Made by a program: the position numbers and the translations under genes. Below are positions 35,674 to 49,730 of a stretch of DNA of 64,000 nt, in pieces. This DNA comes from Megalobrama amblycephala (Eukaryota; Chordata; Actinopteri; Cypriniformes; Xenocyprididae). The first letter of the stretch is position 1, and each line of letters starts with the position of its first letter. The stretch is taken from the NCBI RefSeq assembly GCF_018812025.1, contig NC_063062.1, positions 2,950,754 through 3,014,753 on the forward strand. The letters run 5' to 3'. The notes below the pieces were generated by a model, which searched no databases, had not been told where the DNA came from, and saw only the letters and a list, made by a program, of their open reading frames with translations.

Positions 35674-36824
35674 ATATGCAGTACATATTTCATTTTTATT
35701 CAAATATTTTTAATATATTCATTCAAATATTATCCCATATTCATTCATGTATTCCTTACACATGGCATTTTTAATGCCATAATGTAATACATTTTATATA
35801 TATATTTAATGAAATAGGAACTGTTTATATATTCTAACATGCATAATATATTCATAAATGTAATATGTTTTATACATAAATACATAATTATAAATATTAT
35901 AATTATTACTGTGTATATTCTTATTTTTTCCCTTAAATATAATGCATGTTTTTCTATATATTCTTGTTTAAATTCTTAAATTTAAACTGGTCTGTTAAAT
36001 TTAAAATGAATACTTCTAATACATCTGCCTGTATTCTAGAAAGACTGCGTAAGGGAACATAACCAAACATTATAATAATAAAAAAGTTATTTAGATATTT
36101 AATGTCCTCAGTTTATGAAAAATGCAAGCAAGAGTGACCATCTAAATAACCCTATAATTGTATTAGATTACAGCTGAGATAAAAATCCACATATGCACTC
36201 AACCCTAACTTTACTTACGATAACATCTTGACATCTTTACATCTTGTGAAATCAGCACCCGGAAAGTGTATACATTTTTTTTTGTACCTGCATGTGCAAA
36301 ATGAGAATTTCTTTGGTTTAGTGAAAATTAATTTAAGCTGTTTATAGACTGAGAGAAAAAAAGAGACAAGAATGACCACACAGAGTAATGTTCTGATTTT
36401 GTTTTAGTTTGTATTGTAAATATTCAATTGTTGTTAGTGCTTGGTGACTGAATAGGCAGAATTCTTGTGGATTAGAAACCTTTTTTGGTCTGCCATTTAT
36501 TGTTACTTGGGGACCCATTCTCAGAATTCACTTTATGGGCTCATTTCCCAGAATGATTGTGCTTGTAAAATGATGATGAAACAGTATTACTTTAGAACTG
36601 CTTGCATTGATATGGTCGACCCAACACGCTTACTATGAGACTACATTTTTATGGTCACTTGTATAAATCAATCAGCCCCATTTTTAATAGTTCGGAATGA
36701 ACTTGGAAAAGAGAAAACAAACACTTTAACCCAGAATTTTTGTCAGCATGAACATTTACTTTTGCCATGTCATAACAAAAGGTGATATTGACTAGAAATC
36801 AAGTTTCCATGTGGTGTAACTTAG
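35674..36824. other. AT-rich intergenic stretch right of the gap
   Basis: Very AT-rich (ATATTCATTC-type repeats at first). No gene seen. Confidence 0.45.
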
Positions 36825-38437
36825 TTTTATTTTAATTCCACAAATTTGTCAAAAAAATTACAAAATACTCAAATGGGGAGAACACAGGACTCACAATCTG
36901 CCTTAATTATCTCTACTTTTTGTTTACACTGTGTCATCCCATTGCGACTACTAATATATACAATAAGCTTCAAGATACCAGTATATATAAATCTTAGCAG
37001 TCAGAATGTACATTCTGCTATTGCCGCTTTGAAACAAGAAGCTAAACCATTGACAACACTCAACATCAAAGGTTTAAGACACAAAAGAGGGACAAAAGGA
37101 GAAAATGCTTAAAACAAAAGTAAAATGCTGTATACATCTGAGACAGAATAAAAGATACATGACAGTCCAATTACAGAAAGTGTTCAGCTTTGGGCATATA
37201 CTGCTAAAAACTGGCTTCTATGCATACTCTTCAAAGGATGCACGATGGCTTTTTTAAAAACAAAAGGGGAGAGAATTAAAAACAGTACTCTGAGCTTTTA
37301 CTGTACTTTGAACTTTTAGCTCAAAAAAGGCCCATACACAATCTCACCAGAGGTAAAAATGAATTTTTAGCATTTGTCATTTCAAATATTGAACATTAAT
37401 TCTGATGGATCTGGGAAAAACAAACAAACAAAACGAACAAAAATACTGCATGTAACAGTCAATGATTGCTATCAAACAGCCTCAACATGATGGAGAGCAA
37501 ATAAAGAGGCATCATGCATCATAGGTAATGCAGTGTCAGGAATGCAGAGAGAAGCTCAAGCACAGTCATCATCTTCCACTACTGTGAACTCATGCACACA
37601 CAGGTACACAATCCAAGCTCGACGTCATCTCTGCCACCATCTTCCCCCTGGCTTCACAGTGAGAATGGTTTTATGAATCTGTACAGTAGGTCGGGATACT
37701 GACTGTGCGAGGAGCTCGTAAGAGGACTTCAGGAGACAAACCGGGAGGGGGGGGGGCATTGCTATCTTTCCCAGCACCCTTTGACAATATGTAAATCTAA
37801 AAGTAAAAAAATGTGCATCAAGATGTCATATTGTTACTTTAAAAAAACGTTTCGCAATCTCTAAGCACTGAGGAACTAGCTGAGATATGAACCCAGTTGC
37901 AAAACTGAACGCCGTTCAACTTTGGTACACACAAAACAGAGCGAACGGCTTTCAAAATGCACTCGCTCACACTTAAGAAGCCATAGGAAAGCCAATTACA
38001 GTTTAAAAAGAAAAACTGAGGTTAATCAGTGCAATATTCTTCTTTCCAAATGGGCTACTTGCCCCAATACTCACGAGGCATCGCACCTCCTCCTTCAAGT
38101 GTTTTGAGTTTGAGTTCAGCAATGAAATTAAAAATATGGTCATGATGTCATGAGTGTTTGTCATTGACTGTCGATATATGAAACAAATCAAACAAACAAA
38201 CAAAAATAAAAAAGCGTCATCTGAGCTTTGACCTCTAGAGGCGTTTGGATTAAAATCCGGTACCATTCTACCCAGCAAACCCCGTTTACATCTGACATGG
38301 TTACCTGCTCTGACCGTGCCATCTCCTTCCCCTCTGAAACAAGGGATGACACTTCAGAAAATTATTATATCGGAGGTCTAACGTTTCTGTTAGGAATCCA
38401 CACCTAATAATAATTATTATGATAATAGCAATAATTA

Positions 38438-38468
<31 letters not shown>

Positions 38469-38939
38469 ACTATTTACAGACTCAAAAAATGCCATGCTGC
38501 AGCTTTTCTTAACATTATGAAAACCTCCTACAATGTATTAAAATAAACATTGAATTTAAGATAGCACTTTTCAGATATAATGGCCCGACTGGTCTGTTCC
38601 TCTGTTTTCCCCCCAATTAGCACAGTGACAAAGTATCTGGTTTTCTAGCACCTACAAAAGACGTCAGGGAAGCTTCTCAGAGTATGTTCATGCAGGAAAG
38701 TCACAATCAGTCTTGAGGACGCTGTCACTACTTGAACGATATATAACCCCCCGAAAAAGTCAATGTCTTAAAAAAAAGTCCGGAATAGTGAAGAAAGCTG
38801 ACAACAGAAAGAAGTTTCCTCAGACGATCCTCGTCACTTCGCCGAACTGAGAACGTTCCTAGAACACGCGAGTTCCCATGCGTGACTGTTCTGCTGTGAC
38901 CTCCTGTGTCCTGCTGATCCTCTGGGAGCCCTCGGCTGA
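36825..38939 (-). other. Probable 3' UTR of RERE
   Basis: Sequence downstream of the RERE stop on the minus strand has no recognised transposon over about 2 kb, which is unusual here. TTTATT on the + strand near 36,826 gives an AATAAA on the minus strand and is a candidate polyadenylation signal. An AT microsatellite lies at about 38,436-38,470. The extent is inference. Confidence 0.5.
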
Positions 38940-39483
38940 TCACAGCTGTTTGTCGCTTTCCTTCTTCAACCGGCTGAAATATAGTGAGAAGAGACACGTA
39001 TGGCATTATCACGGATGTTTGAAGCACAGATGCACTTTTCTAGAAAAATACTTTCTAGTTTGGGGGACTGACCTGTAATAGTCCTCCTGTCCTGGCAGTG
39101 GGCCTCCGTGCATGTGGTGATGACTGTGTAACCACTGCTGCTCCATGGCCAATCTCTGTAGCTCTGCAGACTGTGCATGCATGGCCTGCAGCTGGTGTGC
39201 CGCTGACATTGGTGGTGGTAGCCCACCTGGGAGATCTCTGGGATATGGAGCGCCTAGGGATTATACAGCAAGATTCATTAGGTAATGCTTGGACAAAGAG
39301 CTGGAAAGATTGAGATGCTGCTTGTGTGTGTGTGTGTCTTACCGAACATAGGGTGCCGGAGCATCTCGTGTTCATGCGGGGGCTGTCCGAGCAGGGGGTT
39401 GGGGATGGCTCCAGGTGGGTAGGGGAACCGGGCGAGGTGTGGTCCGCCGGCCAGTGGGTCTACGAGCGGATGTGCCCCAGAAC
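38940..39483 (-). CDS. rere: RERE (arginine-glutamic acid dipeptide repeats, atrophin family), last three coding exons
   Basis: Exons 39483-39343, 39253-39073 and 38973-38940 on the minus strand have GT/AG junctions and matching phases. They encode the conserved atrophin C-terminus: [20 protein letters not shown], then [20 protein letters not shown], a histidine-rich HSHHHMHGG, and the end [11 protein letters not shown] at a TGA (38,940-38,942). RERE is a nuclear co-regulator that works with nuclear receptors, HDACs and retinoic-acid signalling; the C-terminal part is the atrophin-specific region. The N-terminal BAH, ELM2, SANT and GATA-type domains are not in this window. Upstream exons are absent from the next 24.5 kb, so the preceding intron is long or the region is misjoined. 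Fish have two copies (rerea and rereb); which one this is cannot be told here. Confidence 0.9.
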
Positions 39484-39723
39484 CTGGGGGACACACAAGA
39501 CATTCACCACCACCTTCTCCGTGTCAGCAGCTTTTTGTAATGGTACATAGTCAATATAATACAGAAACACACATACTTCCTACTGACATGAAATTAACAT
39601 CATGCATAAATGACAAGCATAAAATAATAATATTTAATAGCAGGGATGCATGATATGTTACATTTATTTGCACATGCTAATTTACTAATTCTTATATTTA
39701 GATCTACCGCTTAAAACTCGCAA

Positions 39724-39800
39724 TTCTGACTTTATTGTATTGTATTGTATTGTATTTATTATTTATAAAGCACATTTCAATACAACCAGAGTTGTCCAAA
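39724..39800 (-). mobile_element. LINE 3' tail fragment
   Basis: A TGTAT repeat followed by TTATTTATAAAGCACATTTC and AGAGTTGTCCAAAGTGCTGT, the conserved 3' end of a common fish LINE/SINE group. Confidence 0.55.
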
Positions 39801-39930
39801 GTGCTGTACATAGAAATTGGAAAAAATACAAAGCACAGCTAATATAAAACATACAAAGCATAACACACATACACACCTATGTCAATATAAAACATACAAA
39901 GCATAACACACATCTCACAATTGACTTAAC

Positions 39931-40464
39931 AACACAATTCTGACTTTATATCTCACAATTCTGACTTTATATCACCCAATTCTGACTTTATATCACACAA
40001 TTCTGACTTTATATCTCACAATTCTGACTTTAAAACCCGCAATTCTGACTTTATATCACCCAATTCTGACTTTATAACACAATTCTGACTTTATATCACA
40101 CAATTCTGACTTTAAAACTCGCAATTCTGACTTTATAACTCGCAATTCTGACTTTATAACTCACAATTCTGACTTTATAACACAATTCTGACTTTGAAAC
40201 TCGCAATTCTGACTTTAAAACTCGCAATTCTGACTTTATAACACAATTCTGACTTTATATCTCACAATTCTGACTTTATATCTCACAATTCTGACTTTAT
40301 ATCACCCAATTCTGACTTTATATCTCACAATTCTGACTTTAAAACCCGCAATTCTGACTTTATATCACAATTCTGACTTTATATCACACAATTCTGACTT
40401 TAAAACTCGCAATTCTGACTTTATATCCCACAATTCTGACTTTATATCTCGCAATTCTGACTTT
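39931..40464. repeat. 20-21-bp minisatellite (about 24 copies)
   Basis: The unit is about CAATTCTGACTTTATATCAC, with variants ending AACTCG, AACCCG, or shortened to AACA. Only the terminal 4-7 bases vary. It lies in the RERE intron just upstream of the exon at 39,343. Confidence 0.95.
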
Positions 40465-41559
40465 GTGGTCAGTTTCTCTCCCTCCAAATGTTACAGTGCC
40501 AAACATTTGCCATAAACTTGACTAATGTCTCTCAGAAGCACTATTTGTACTTATAAACAAACCTAAAAACACATGGGGAGTCAAAAACAAAACTGTTATG
40601 AGTGTAAAGTGCGCATTGGACTATGAAAAGCTGAAAGGGTAAAAAAAAAAACTACATTGTTTAACAAATACACACGCGATTCGTGATTTTTGGCAATGCC
40701 TGAGGCTGAGACTAAGGTTATGAGGTCTTTTTAGGTTTAGCTTCAGTAATACTGAGAGATTTACTTCATAAACAATGACACACCACAGATGTAACGTAAA
40801 CTTATTGAAGTGTATTCCAATATTTCATCAAACAATAGGCATTCACAGATGTCTGAACTGAGCCTCGAATAATCTGAATCATACTGATAAAACACAATCA
40901 GGTGTCAACTCAACACAGATTTAACCTACTTCTTTGCTTCAGACAACTGATCAATACGTTTGATTGAAATGTTGCATCCAGGTGTCCGCTGACCTTGCGG
41001 CATGTGTCTGACAGGGGCTGTCAAAGCGTTGAGAGAGTCATATGGCACAACACTCAGTGCTGTGATAGTGACCAGCTCTGTACACACTTTCTTAGTGTTT
41101 TCTCTACGCAGTCTGTTCTTGTCTTTCATTAAAACTTCCCTCTCCCTTTCCAGGCCCCAAGGCCAAGCAGAACTCGGTCTCTGGGGAGAGACGAGGTTCA
41201 GGGCATCAAAACAAGCCTTTGAAGTCGAGCGATTAAGAGGGGGGAGACCTGTTGGAATGGGCCAAAAGGGCTTAAAGGTGTGGGGGAGTCAGGTTCTCCA
41301 ATTAGGCACAAAAAAGGTTAACATGAGTCATGAACCTCTGTTTTCACTCAGAAAGGGTTACGCAAACAGCATGCAGACAGGATAGATGATCTGATCATGT
41401 CAGTAAAGAGTTAATGATTGATGACACTCACTCAAGATCAAATTGACTTAGATTAAAAATAACCATAAGAGAATTGATGCACTGTTACAAATTGAGCTAT
41501 ACTACTCATTTCCAGCATCAATTGTAATAAAATTAATATCATGGCTGGAATTCCGGATT

Positions 41560-41715
41560 TAGGCTCCTTTTAAGCCAGACATACAGGAATTTTTAAACAA
41601 TAGTTGGGTTAAATAAAACTGCACAGCACATTGGGCAAACATTTAACCCAACCACTGGGTTTGTCCATTTTCAACCCAACTTGGGTTGTTTTTAACCCAG
41701 CATTTTTAAGAGTAT
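41560..41715. mobile_element. MITE of the AACCCAAC type
   Basis: Repeated GGGTTAAA and TTTAACCCAACC segments with a TTTAAACAATAGTTGGGTT block. A related element occurs at 45,230-45,615. Confidence 0.6.
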
Positions 41716-42259
41716 ATGCAATAAAAATCCATCATAAAAAATAAAAAATAAAAAACTGTTGTGCAATTCCATACAATTACAGCCAAACATATTTTTTGAT
41801 GTTTATTGTCCAGCTACAGAGAAGGATTTTGGGCCTTCTCCTTTTTATGAAATCTGTGAATGAGAAATCAGGCAGAGAAACCAAGCAATTAACAATCTTG
41901 ATCCTCGTAACTGGACATGTAATTGCCTTTTAGTACATTTTTAAGTAAATCTGGTTTCAATACAAGTCTTTATGGAATAATGTAACTATACTGGGGGGAA
42001 AATTACAAACCCGAAAAATGTTTTACCAAAAACAACAAAATTGTAAATGGTTGTAAAATTGTAAATAATGTTGCATTATATGTAATTTTACTGTAAAATA
42101 ATGTGAAATTTGAGATTTGGAAGTGCCATATAATTTACACCGACATTAAAGGAACATTCCCAGAAATGTATGCAAGACACTTCACATATGATTATATTTT
42201 ACTTAAATAAGTTTGGTTTCTTCGTATTTTTTATTATCTGTAATGTACACCAGGATGTT

Positions 42260-42718
42260 AAAGGGATAGTTCACCCCAAAATGAAAATTTTCTGTTAATT
42301 TACCCACCCTCAGGCCATCTAAGATGAGACTTTTTTCTTCAGTAGAACAGTAAAGAAGATTTTTTACTGAAACCGTTTTATGCGACATAAAGCTTGTCGT
42401 GAAAGCACGCAGGACCGCCAAGGCTGTGGATTGGAGGTAAAAATGTTGTAAATAATGTTCAGTTTCTTCCATAGACCGAACGTTTTGCTTCTTTAGACCT
42501 CAATGTAATGTCAGGAGCCATGGATATTCATTTTGTTTTGTCTGCATGTGTTTTTTTGAATCTCAAAGTGACAGCACCCATTAACTTCCATTATATGAAT
42601 CACCGAGGACCAAGGTTTCACCTAAAAATCTTCTTTACTGTTCTACTGAAGAAAAAAAAAAAAAAGTCACCTACATCTTGGATGACCTGAGGGTGAGTAA
42701 ATTAACAGCAAATTACTG
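42260..42718. mobile_element. Foldback MITE of the AGTTCACC type
   Basis: Starts AAAGGGATAGTTCACC and contains CAGGCCATCTAAGATG against CATCTTGGATGACCTG, with inverted TTCTTCAGTAGAACAGTAAA arms. Confidence 0.65.
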
Positions 42719-43019
42719 AACTATAAGTGTGCTCTTAAATTCAGTGTGTTTCCTGAGTATTGGATTTTAACATTGCTTATTTTTCAAACAACGTTACTCT
42801 TGTCAATCTCCATAGTGGCCACTTTACAGTGGAAGCCAAAATTACTTTCACTGCCGCATGAGCTAATATAAGTGAGCTGGATTTACTAAAGCTGGACGGT
42901 CTTGGACGGTCCTTGGCCAATGAAAGCTGCTATGGAGTCTAAACCTTCTGCCATCAGTTTGAAGGTTACGTGAGACTAGTCAACAACACAGGATAACCAA
43001 GAAACAATCCAATTTCAAT

Positions 43020-43295
43020 TACTTATTGATTACCTATTTCCCTCCTAGGACTTTTTTCCCAGTGTTAGCACGCTGGGTTTTTCTCCTAGGGGTTTTTTTC
43101 CACCCCTGGGAGTCAGCCGACATTGGCTTAATGTAGCACCATCTTGTATATGTTACATATTACCACGCTTGCTTGTACAGCTTATTTTGTAACCACTTCT
43201 CTTTTTTCTGTGCTTCTAATATGTAAAGCTGCTTTGAAACAATTACCAATTGTAAAAAGTGCTATATAAATAAATTTGACTTGACTTGACTTGAC
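43020..43295 (+). mobile_element. LINE 3' end
   Basis: Contains CCTGGGAGTCAGCCGACATT and ends in GTAAAGCTGCTTTGAAACAA, a tail with ACTTG repeats, typical of the 3' end of a fish LINE. No reverse transcriptase is left. Confidence 0.55.
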
Positions 43296-43535
43296 CTATG
43301 ACCTTTTATCATCAAATAAGCTCCTGCCTCATATGAACATCTTCAATCATTCAATCCTGAACTACTGCCTGTTCAAATATTTTAATCACTGTCCACCACA
43401 TTTATTCAGCTCTGCGTCAGACAAGCTTCTTAAGAATGTGCATACATCTGTTGTCAATTTCAGGTCCTCGTTAAAAGATGTGACAAACATTATAGTGAAT
43501 GTTGCGTTTACTGTACCTTTATTCCACCTTGTTTC

Positions 43536-44542
43536 CCCTTACGGAACAAAAATATATGGAAATATACTGCAAAATATAATGCGATATATTACATAATACA
43601 TTTCCATTTATGGGAAACTAGTGCTTATATTTTTCAATGCATTGACCATGTATGGCTATATATTGATACATATAAAATATGTATAAATAAAGACAAAAAT
43701 AGCATTACATTCATCAAGTTTTATCCTTTATTGTACATATATTGCACATATATGTTCCCATATAAATGTGAATGTATTGTACACACATTCATGGAATGAG
43801 TAACAATCAGTGGTTACAACAGACTTCTAGTTCCCAGCATGCTTTGCTTCTGACTGTTAAAGGAAAGTAAATGTTAAAATTAAGTGCTATTTCATGTGTT
43901 TTGCTCAATATTGATATAGGGGGAGATCTAGGTGTTTCAAGTTGTATTATTTTGGAATTTAAAAGGTTTTCTGGTATGTGTGAGTTTTTGGGGTTACCAT
44001 TGTGCTGAAAAGTAGAGCCTGTGATTAGGTTGATGATTGGCTGAACAACATTAAGACTTATAATAACTTTATTTAAAAAAAACAGCGGCTGTGCACGCTA
44101 TAGCACAGTGATAGTCTCTTTGGTAGAAACTTTAGTACGTGCTTTTGTTAACTAATTTGAAAATATGAAACATTTAAAATGTAAATTATTATAAAATATA
44201 AGAAATGTGTTACATAATATATTTTAACATATATGTGTTTATACTGCATGAGTAAATATATCTGCAATATATTATGCATGCAGTACCATATCTGATCACA
44301 TATAAATCTATATATTATGAAGTATATTACTGAATATAAAATTACATACATTATGATATATTAGTCAATATATTATCACATATTTTTCATTATATGAAAA
44401 GCAGCAATTCCTTATGTATTATTCAGTATATTGTAATATATTCACGCAATATATTGTTTTCTGTATATTTTCAAATATACTTAAAATCATGTAATATATT
44501 GATCATTCATATATAGGGAAATATATCTTTTTTCCATAAGGG
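43536..44542. mobile_element. AT-rich DNA element with inverted ends
   Basis: Left CCTTACGGAACAAAAATATA and right ATATATCTTTTTTCCATAAGG are imperfect inverted repeats. The interior is rich in AATATATT motifs and has no coding frame. Confidence 0.55.
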
Positions 44543-45229
44543 TCATTATAAGTTACATGTTCATAGTCAAAAGCAGCAGTATGTGACTTTGGTGAGAAGA
44601 TGTTTCTTTCTGCTGACAAAACCTGTCGTAAAAATTCAAAGCACAATCTGTCGGACAGGAAGCACTTGGTTCCCTGAGTCTTTCTTAATTAAAACCAGAG
44701 GAAGAACTATTAGCTCCTTACACAAATACAAGACTTTCCTCTAGTCCGTTCATATTCCCAGAGCAATTGGTCTGAAAAATTTCAGCAGATTTTGCTGTTT
44801 GGTCTCAGGAACAGCAGGGGATTTGAGGACTAACCAAACTGCATGCTGTGTCAACACCAAACATTCTCTGCTGTCAGTGTAATCCCATTCAGCATGGGAA
44901 AACAGCAAGGCACTTCACGACAACAGAATGAGAGCGGGATCTGGCCAAAAAGGGGCAATCATTTTAAATCCTGGGTTGAGGGTTCCCTTTGTAACTTGAT
45001 TTAAAATAAACTGATTTTTAGTTCAATTAATCAATTTAAAGGTACGAGTGAATTTAGACATCAAACATTAGAATGTCCAGTTTGAAAGATGGATATTCAT
45101 GTTGAGATTGGCTGAAGATTACATTTAACATCATTAAACATTTAACAGTGTTACTGTTTTTCACTGTAACTTATAAGGTGGCACCCATTTTAACCATATA
45201 TAGTGTTATTTGGTGTGTCTTTATCTTAT

Positions 45230-45615
45230 GCTCTAAAAAATGCTGGGTTAAAGTGGACAAACCCAGTAAATGGGTTGTTTTAACTCAACAGTTGGGTTAA
45301 ATGTTTGCCCAACCTGCTGGGTAGTTTTATTCAACTATTATTTAAAAATTACTGTATTTCTTGCTTAAAATGAACCCAAAGTATTTTGGAAAATAACATT
45401 TATTAATATGCTTAAGAAATGAACATTTATGAATAAGTTTAATGAATAATAATTAAACAATAAACTTTTATAATAAGTTCACCTTTTGATTATTATTGTT
45501 GCCTCTAGTAATTATGTGTCTGATTTTTAATTTCCAACCCATTTTGGTTTATTTTAAGCCAGCCATATAGTAATTTTTAAACAATAGTTGGGTTTAATAA
45601 AACAGCCCAGCATAA
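45230..45615. mobile_element. MITE of the AACCCAAC type, second locus
   Basis: Begins AAAAAATGCTGGGTTAAAGT and ends near GTTGGGTTTAATAAAACAGC. Related to 41,560-41,715. Confidence 0.6.
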
Positions 45616-46319
45616 TAGGTAATATTAAAAGGTAAATATAAAAAAATATAAAAGGTAATTTTTGAAGAATAGAAAGTTCAAAAGAACAGAATTTATGTTA
45701 AAATCTTTACTGTCACTTTTGATCAACTAAATGCATCTTTTCTGATTTTATAGTCCCAAAAAGTTTAAATGGTAGAGTATCTGTCTACATCTACAGTCTC
45801 TATTTGTTCACCTCAACATACCCCAAAAAATGACAAAAACACCAGACCGCAATCCCCTCTCCGCCCACACCCTTCTCTCAAGACACCTAATCAGTGGATT
45901 CCACGTGTATGAATATGAGATTTTGATACATGCAAATAAAACCGCAGCATCTGTCAGACAGAGATTTGGAAGAGAAGCTGGATGTTATAATTGATCTAAA
46001 CTGAGATTTGACATAGCTGGAGGCTTGAATGGTAATGCTGCACTGCGCTGATTTCATGGGCACGACCGGAGAGCAGAAGCCATGCTGGGGTAGAAGCACA
46101 TCAACCCCTAAAACAGGATCATTTTCCTCATCAGGCAGAAGCTCAACAGTGGGACTTCCTCGTAAACAGGCACATTTTGTTTATCCCCTACACCTCTGTG
46201 TGGTTTTCTAAAGCTATGGCTGTATCCGAAAGCTGAAAAAGACCTAGCATTATCTTTATAATAAATCTGGATTTCAAAATTCAAGACATTAATTAGCACT
46301 GAAATTGTAATTGTTAAAA

Positions 46320-47235
46320 TTTCCAAGGGTCAGCATTCTCTCCTAAAAGTGATCGGGCAGACCAAACCGTAAGTCGTAGTGACTTGAAACTTTGAGGGCT
46401 GGTAGTACTCACACCATCTACAACGTCACCAAGGCTCGCCCTGATCGGCCTGACGGGGGCGCTACAGCGGTCAAAAGTACGAAATGGCTCGTAACTCCTA
46501 AACTGTTAGGCGTACGCTCAAGTGTCTTATGTTGTTGGAATCCTTGGCTCAAGATGGACAAATTCCTTGGTGAAAATTTTGGGTATTATAGATTTGGTAA
46601 GAGCTCATTCTGTGTGTGTGCGAAAAAAGACGTACCGACTGACCACTTGGTGGTGCTATAACAGCAAAAAAATACATGAAAACAGCTATAACTACTTCAC
46701 CGTTAGTCCGATTGACTTGAAAATTGGCATGCAGTGTCTTTGTCCGAAGTGCCATGATGGTCTATGAGGACAGTGACGTATCTCAAAAAACATGGCCGCC
46801 ACTGGCCAATGAAGTTTGAGCAGCTATCAGACAAGGTTAATGAAGGCCAATCAGAAACTCGCCAGACCTGTTTGACTTGCCTTCGCGTTTTTCATGTGTG
46901 TAAAAGATTGTATATCGAGCGATTTTTTGCACACGCCCATGACTTTCATACCACATGGTAGAACTCCTCATTCTTAGCAAGAACCGCCTCTGTCCATCGA
47001 ATCGTTTGTTAAATATTGGAGATTATTTTTAGTTCTAGGTTTCTGGTTCAACCTCGATTACTGTTAAAAAGACATAAAAAAAAAACATATATTTCTTATG
47101 GTAAATTGCCTGATTTGGCTCTAAATGGTCTTTTCCATCTATGATCGAGATGGTTACAGGCTTGCTAATTAAAACATATCACTTTTTTATACATGTGCTT
47201 GAAGAACCCCGATAACTGCTGCTCGCAGCTATCTT
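46320..47235. mobile_element. Dispersed teleost repeat, class unknown
   Basis: GC-richer tract with phrases such as ACTTGAAACTTTGAGGGCTG, GGGGGCGCTACAGCGG and a terminal ACTGCTGCTCGCAGCTATC. Related wording ends the fragment near 27,560. I recognise it as a common fish repeat but cannot assign it to a class. Confidence 0.45.
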
Positions 47236-48856
47236 TCAATTACATTTTGATTTAATTGCACAGAAAATGACATATTTAGCGGTTCAAAGCAAAGCCTTTG
47301 ATACGAGATGATGAATTAAGGGCTAAATAGAATTCACTGGGGTCCTTTAAACATCAATAAGACTTGTATTTTTCTGATAATATGTTCATAAAATGTTTAT
47401 GCTTTGCAATTTCCCAAAATCCCATTACCCTCAACATGTAAAGTACAAGACATCCTAGGGTAGATATCCTGCTTTTTACAGATCTCAGGAGGAGACTATC
47501 CGGGAGGGGTAGGTGGCAAAACGACCAGACATTTTTCCACAGTAAGGTCTCGTAAAAATCTCTCAGTGCTTTTAGAAACATTCCTCCCCCTGGCCATGGG
47601 AGCACAAGCGCAGAGACGTCAGGAGGGATCACGCTCAACACAAACACAAATACTCTCAGAAAATCGGATGGAATCTTCAGGCCCAAATGCAAATGCCAGA
47701 CATAAACACTCTGAGAGATTTGAAGACTCTCAAAATGTGTTCAGTCTTATTCGCCTGGATAAACACTGCAAAAACAGTCCATAACCTTAAAGACCCCAGG
47801 CGGGATAAATAGAAATTTCAGAAATCTGCACATCTGAGGAATATGAGAGGTCAAAGCGGTCATTTCTGCTCTGGGATGTAAAACCTGAGGTTAACTGGTC
47901 ACTATGCAACACTCTCTCTGAGAACAAGCACTTCATCTCACCAGCTGTGGGAACGGCAGTGTGAAAGATTACATCACGATGATTTATGGCACATGAGGAG
48001 GAGCCAGAGAAACTATGGAACATGAGATCATTTGGAGGGCATCCAATAAGAGGTCTCAATAGGAGCACAAGTCAATTGGTTTCCACCACAAGAGATGATG
48101 GATCAGCAGAGGGACAACAAATGAATGTTCTGAGAAGTGAAGAGAACACATCCCAGACTCACACATACTGTATCGCAACACACATAACTCTGCTTTTTTA
48201 AGGAAATGGCATCCATAAATCCCAAATATTGGTGTATGTATTTGGAAGGGTATCAAATTAATAAATAAAACTTTATATAGATGAAATAGGATTGTAGAGT
48301 TTTACATTGAAACCAACATGACATATTACAAAGTCAATTAATTCATAATCTTATTTTTGTCTGCATTTAACATGCAAAGGATCACTTGGATTTTCTTTAA
48401 AGCTGGTTTTCTATTGTAGTGTAATTCTGGGTGTTACGCTGCTGCAGTTGTTCATTAGAAAGGTAAAAATTGGTGTTTACAACTGATCTTGTAGGCTGAT
48501 GCTTGCACCATATGTCTTCAATTGCCACTGAAAGCCTCTAGCCAATTCTTGAAATTCAGTTTCTGCCCTCCAAAAGCATAAAAAGGGCCACACAGATTAT
48601 CTGACTCATTTTTGGACTCTTTTTAGACTGCTTTCTGCTAACTGACACTTCTCATAGAGCTCAATGATCTGCTTGGTGGGAAAAAGAAAAGAACAACAAA
48701 TCTTTCTTGTTTCCTACTCTCCAGATTTCACATAATTATACAAATTGTATGATAAAAGCTCAAGCATAAAATCTTAAAGAGGTAATTACCCTAAAAATTA
48801 AAGATCTGTCATCATTTACTCATCTAAATGTTTTTTCAAAGCTTTGGAGTGTGGAC

Positions 48857-49730
48857 AAAGGATTAGTTCACTTCAGAATTAAAATTTCCAGGTAATTTAC
48901 TCACCCCCATGTCATCCAAGATGTTTATGTCTTTCTTTCTTCAGTCGAAAAGAAACATTCCAGGATTTTTCTCCATATAGTGGACTTTACTGGGGTTCAA
49001 TGGTTTGAAGGTCCAAACTGCAGTTTCAGTGCAGCTTCAAAGGGCTTTAAAAGATACCAGACGAGGAATAAGTATCTTATCTAGCGAAACGATTGGTCAT
49101 TTTCTAGAAAAAACAAAAATGTATATACTTTTTAACCACAAATGCTCGTCTTGCACTGCTCTGTGATGTGCCACGCATTATGTAATCACATTGGAAAGGT
49201 CACGTGTGACGTAGGCGGAAGTACCGCGGTAGGGCAAAAAACTCCATCTCATTTCAATCAAAATCGTCCGTCATCATTGTTTTAGCTTTTTTTTGGTAAA
49301 GGGCTTTTGACTTTAGTCTTTGCATGTTTGCTTTGTAGACACAGGATCGGTACTTCCGCGTACGTCACGCGTGACCTTTCCAACGTGATTACGTAATACG
49401 CTGCTCATTGCAGAGCAGTGCAAGATGAGCATTTGTGGTTAAAAAGTGTCTAATTTTTTATTAGAAAATGACCAATTGTTTTGCTAGATAAGACCCTTAT
49501 TCCTCGGCTGGGATCGTGTAGAGCTCTTTGAAGCTGCACTGAAACTGCAATTTGGACCTTCAAACCACTGAACCCCAGTGAAGTCCACTATATGGAGAAA
49601 AATCCTGGAATGTTTTCCTCAAAAACCTTGATTTCTTTTCGACTGAAGAAAGAAAGACATAAACATCTTGGATGACATGGGGGTGAGTAAATTATCAGGA
49701 AATTTGAATTCTGAAGTGAATTAATCCTTT
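48857..49730. mobile_element. Long palindromic foldback element, 874 bp
   Basis: Starts AAAGGATTAGTTCAC and ends GTGAATTAATCCTTT. Arms of about 350-400 bp are inverted copies (for example CATGTCATCCAAGATGTTTA against its inverse near 49,660). The centre has a short loop near 49,290. Non-coding. Confidence 0.85.

Noticed and set aside
34642..35703. Minus-strand open frames of about 340 codons
   Set aside because: They consist of N and carry no information.
39931..40464. CRISPR-like regular repeat
   Set aside because: The repeats abut without unique spacers and the genome is vertebrate; it is a minisatellite.
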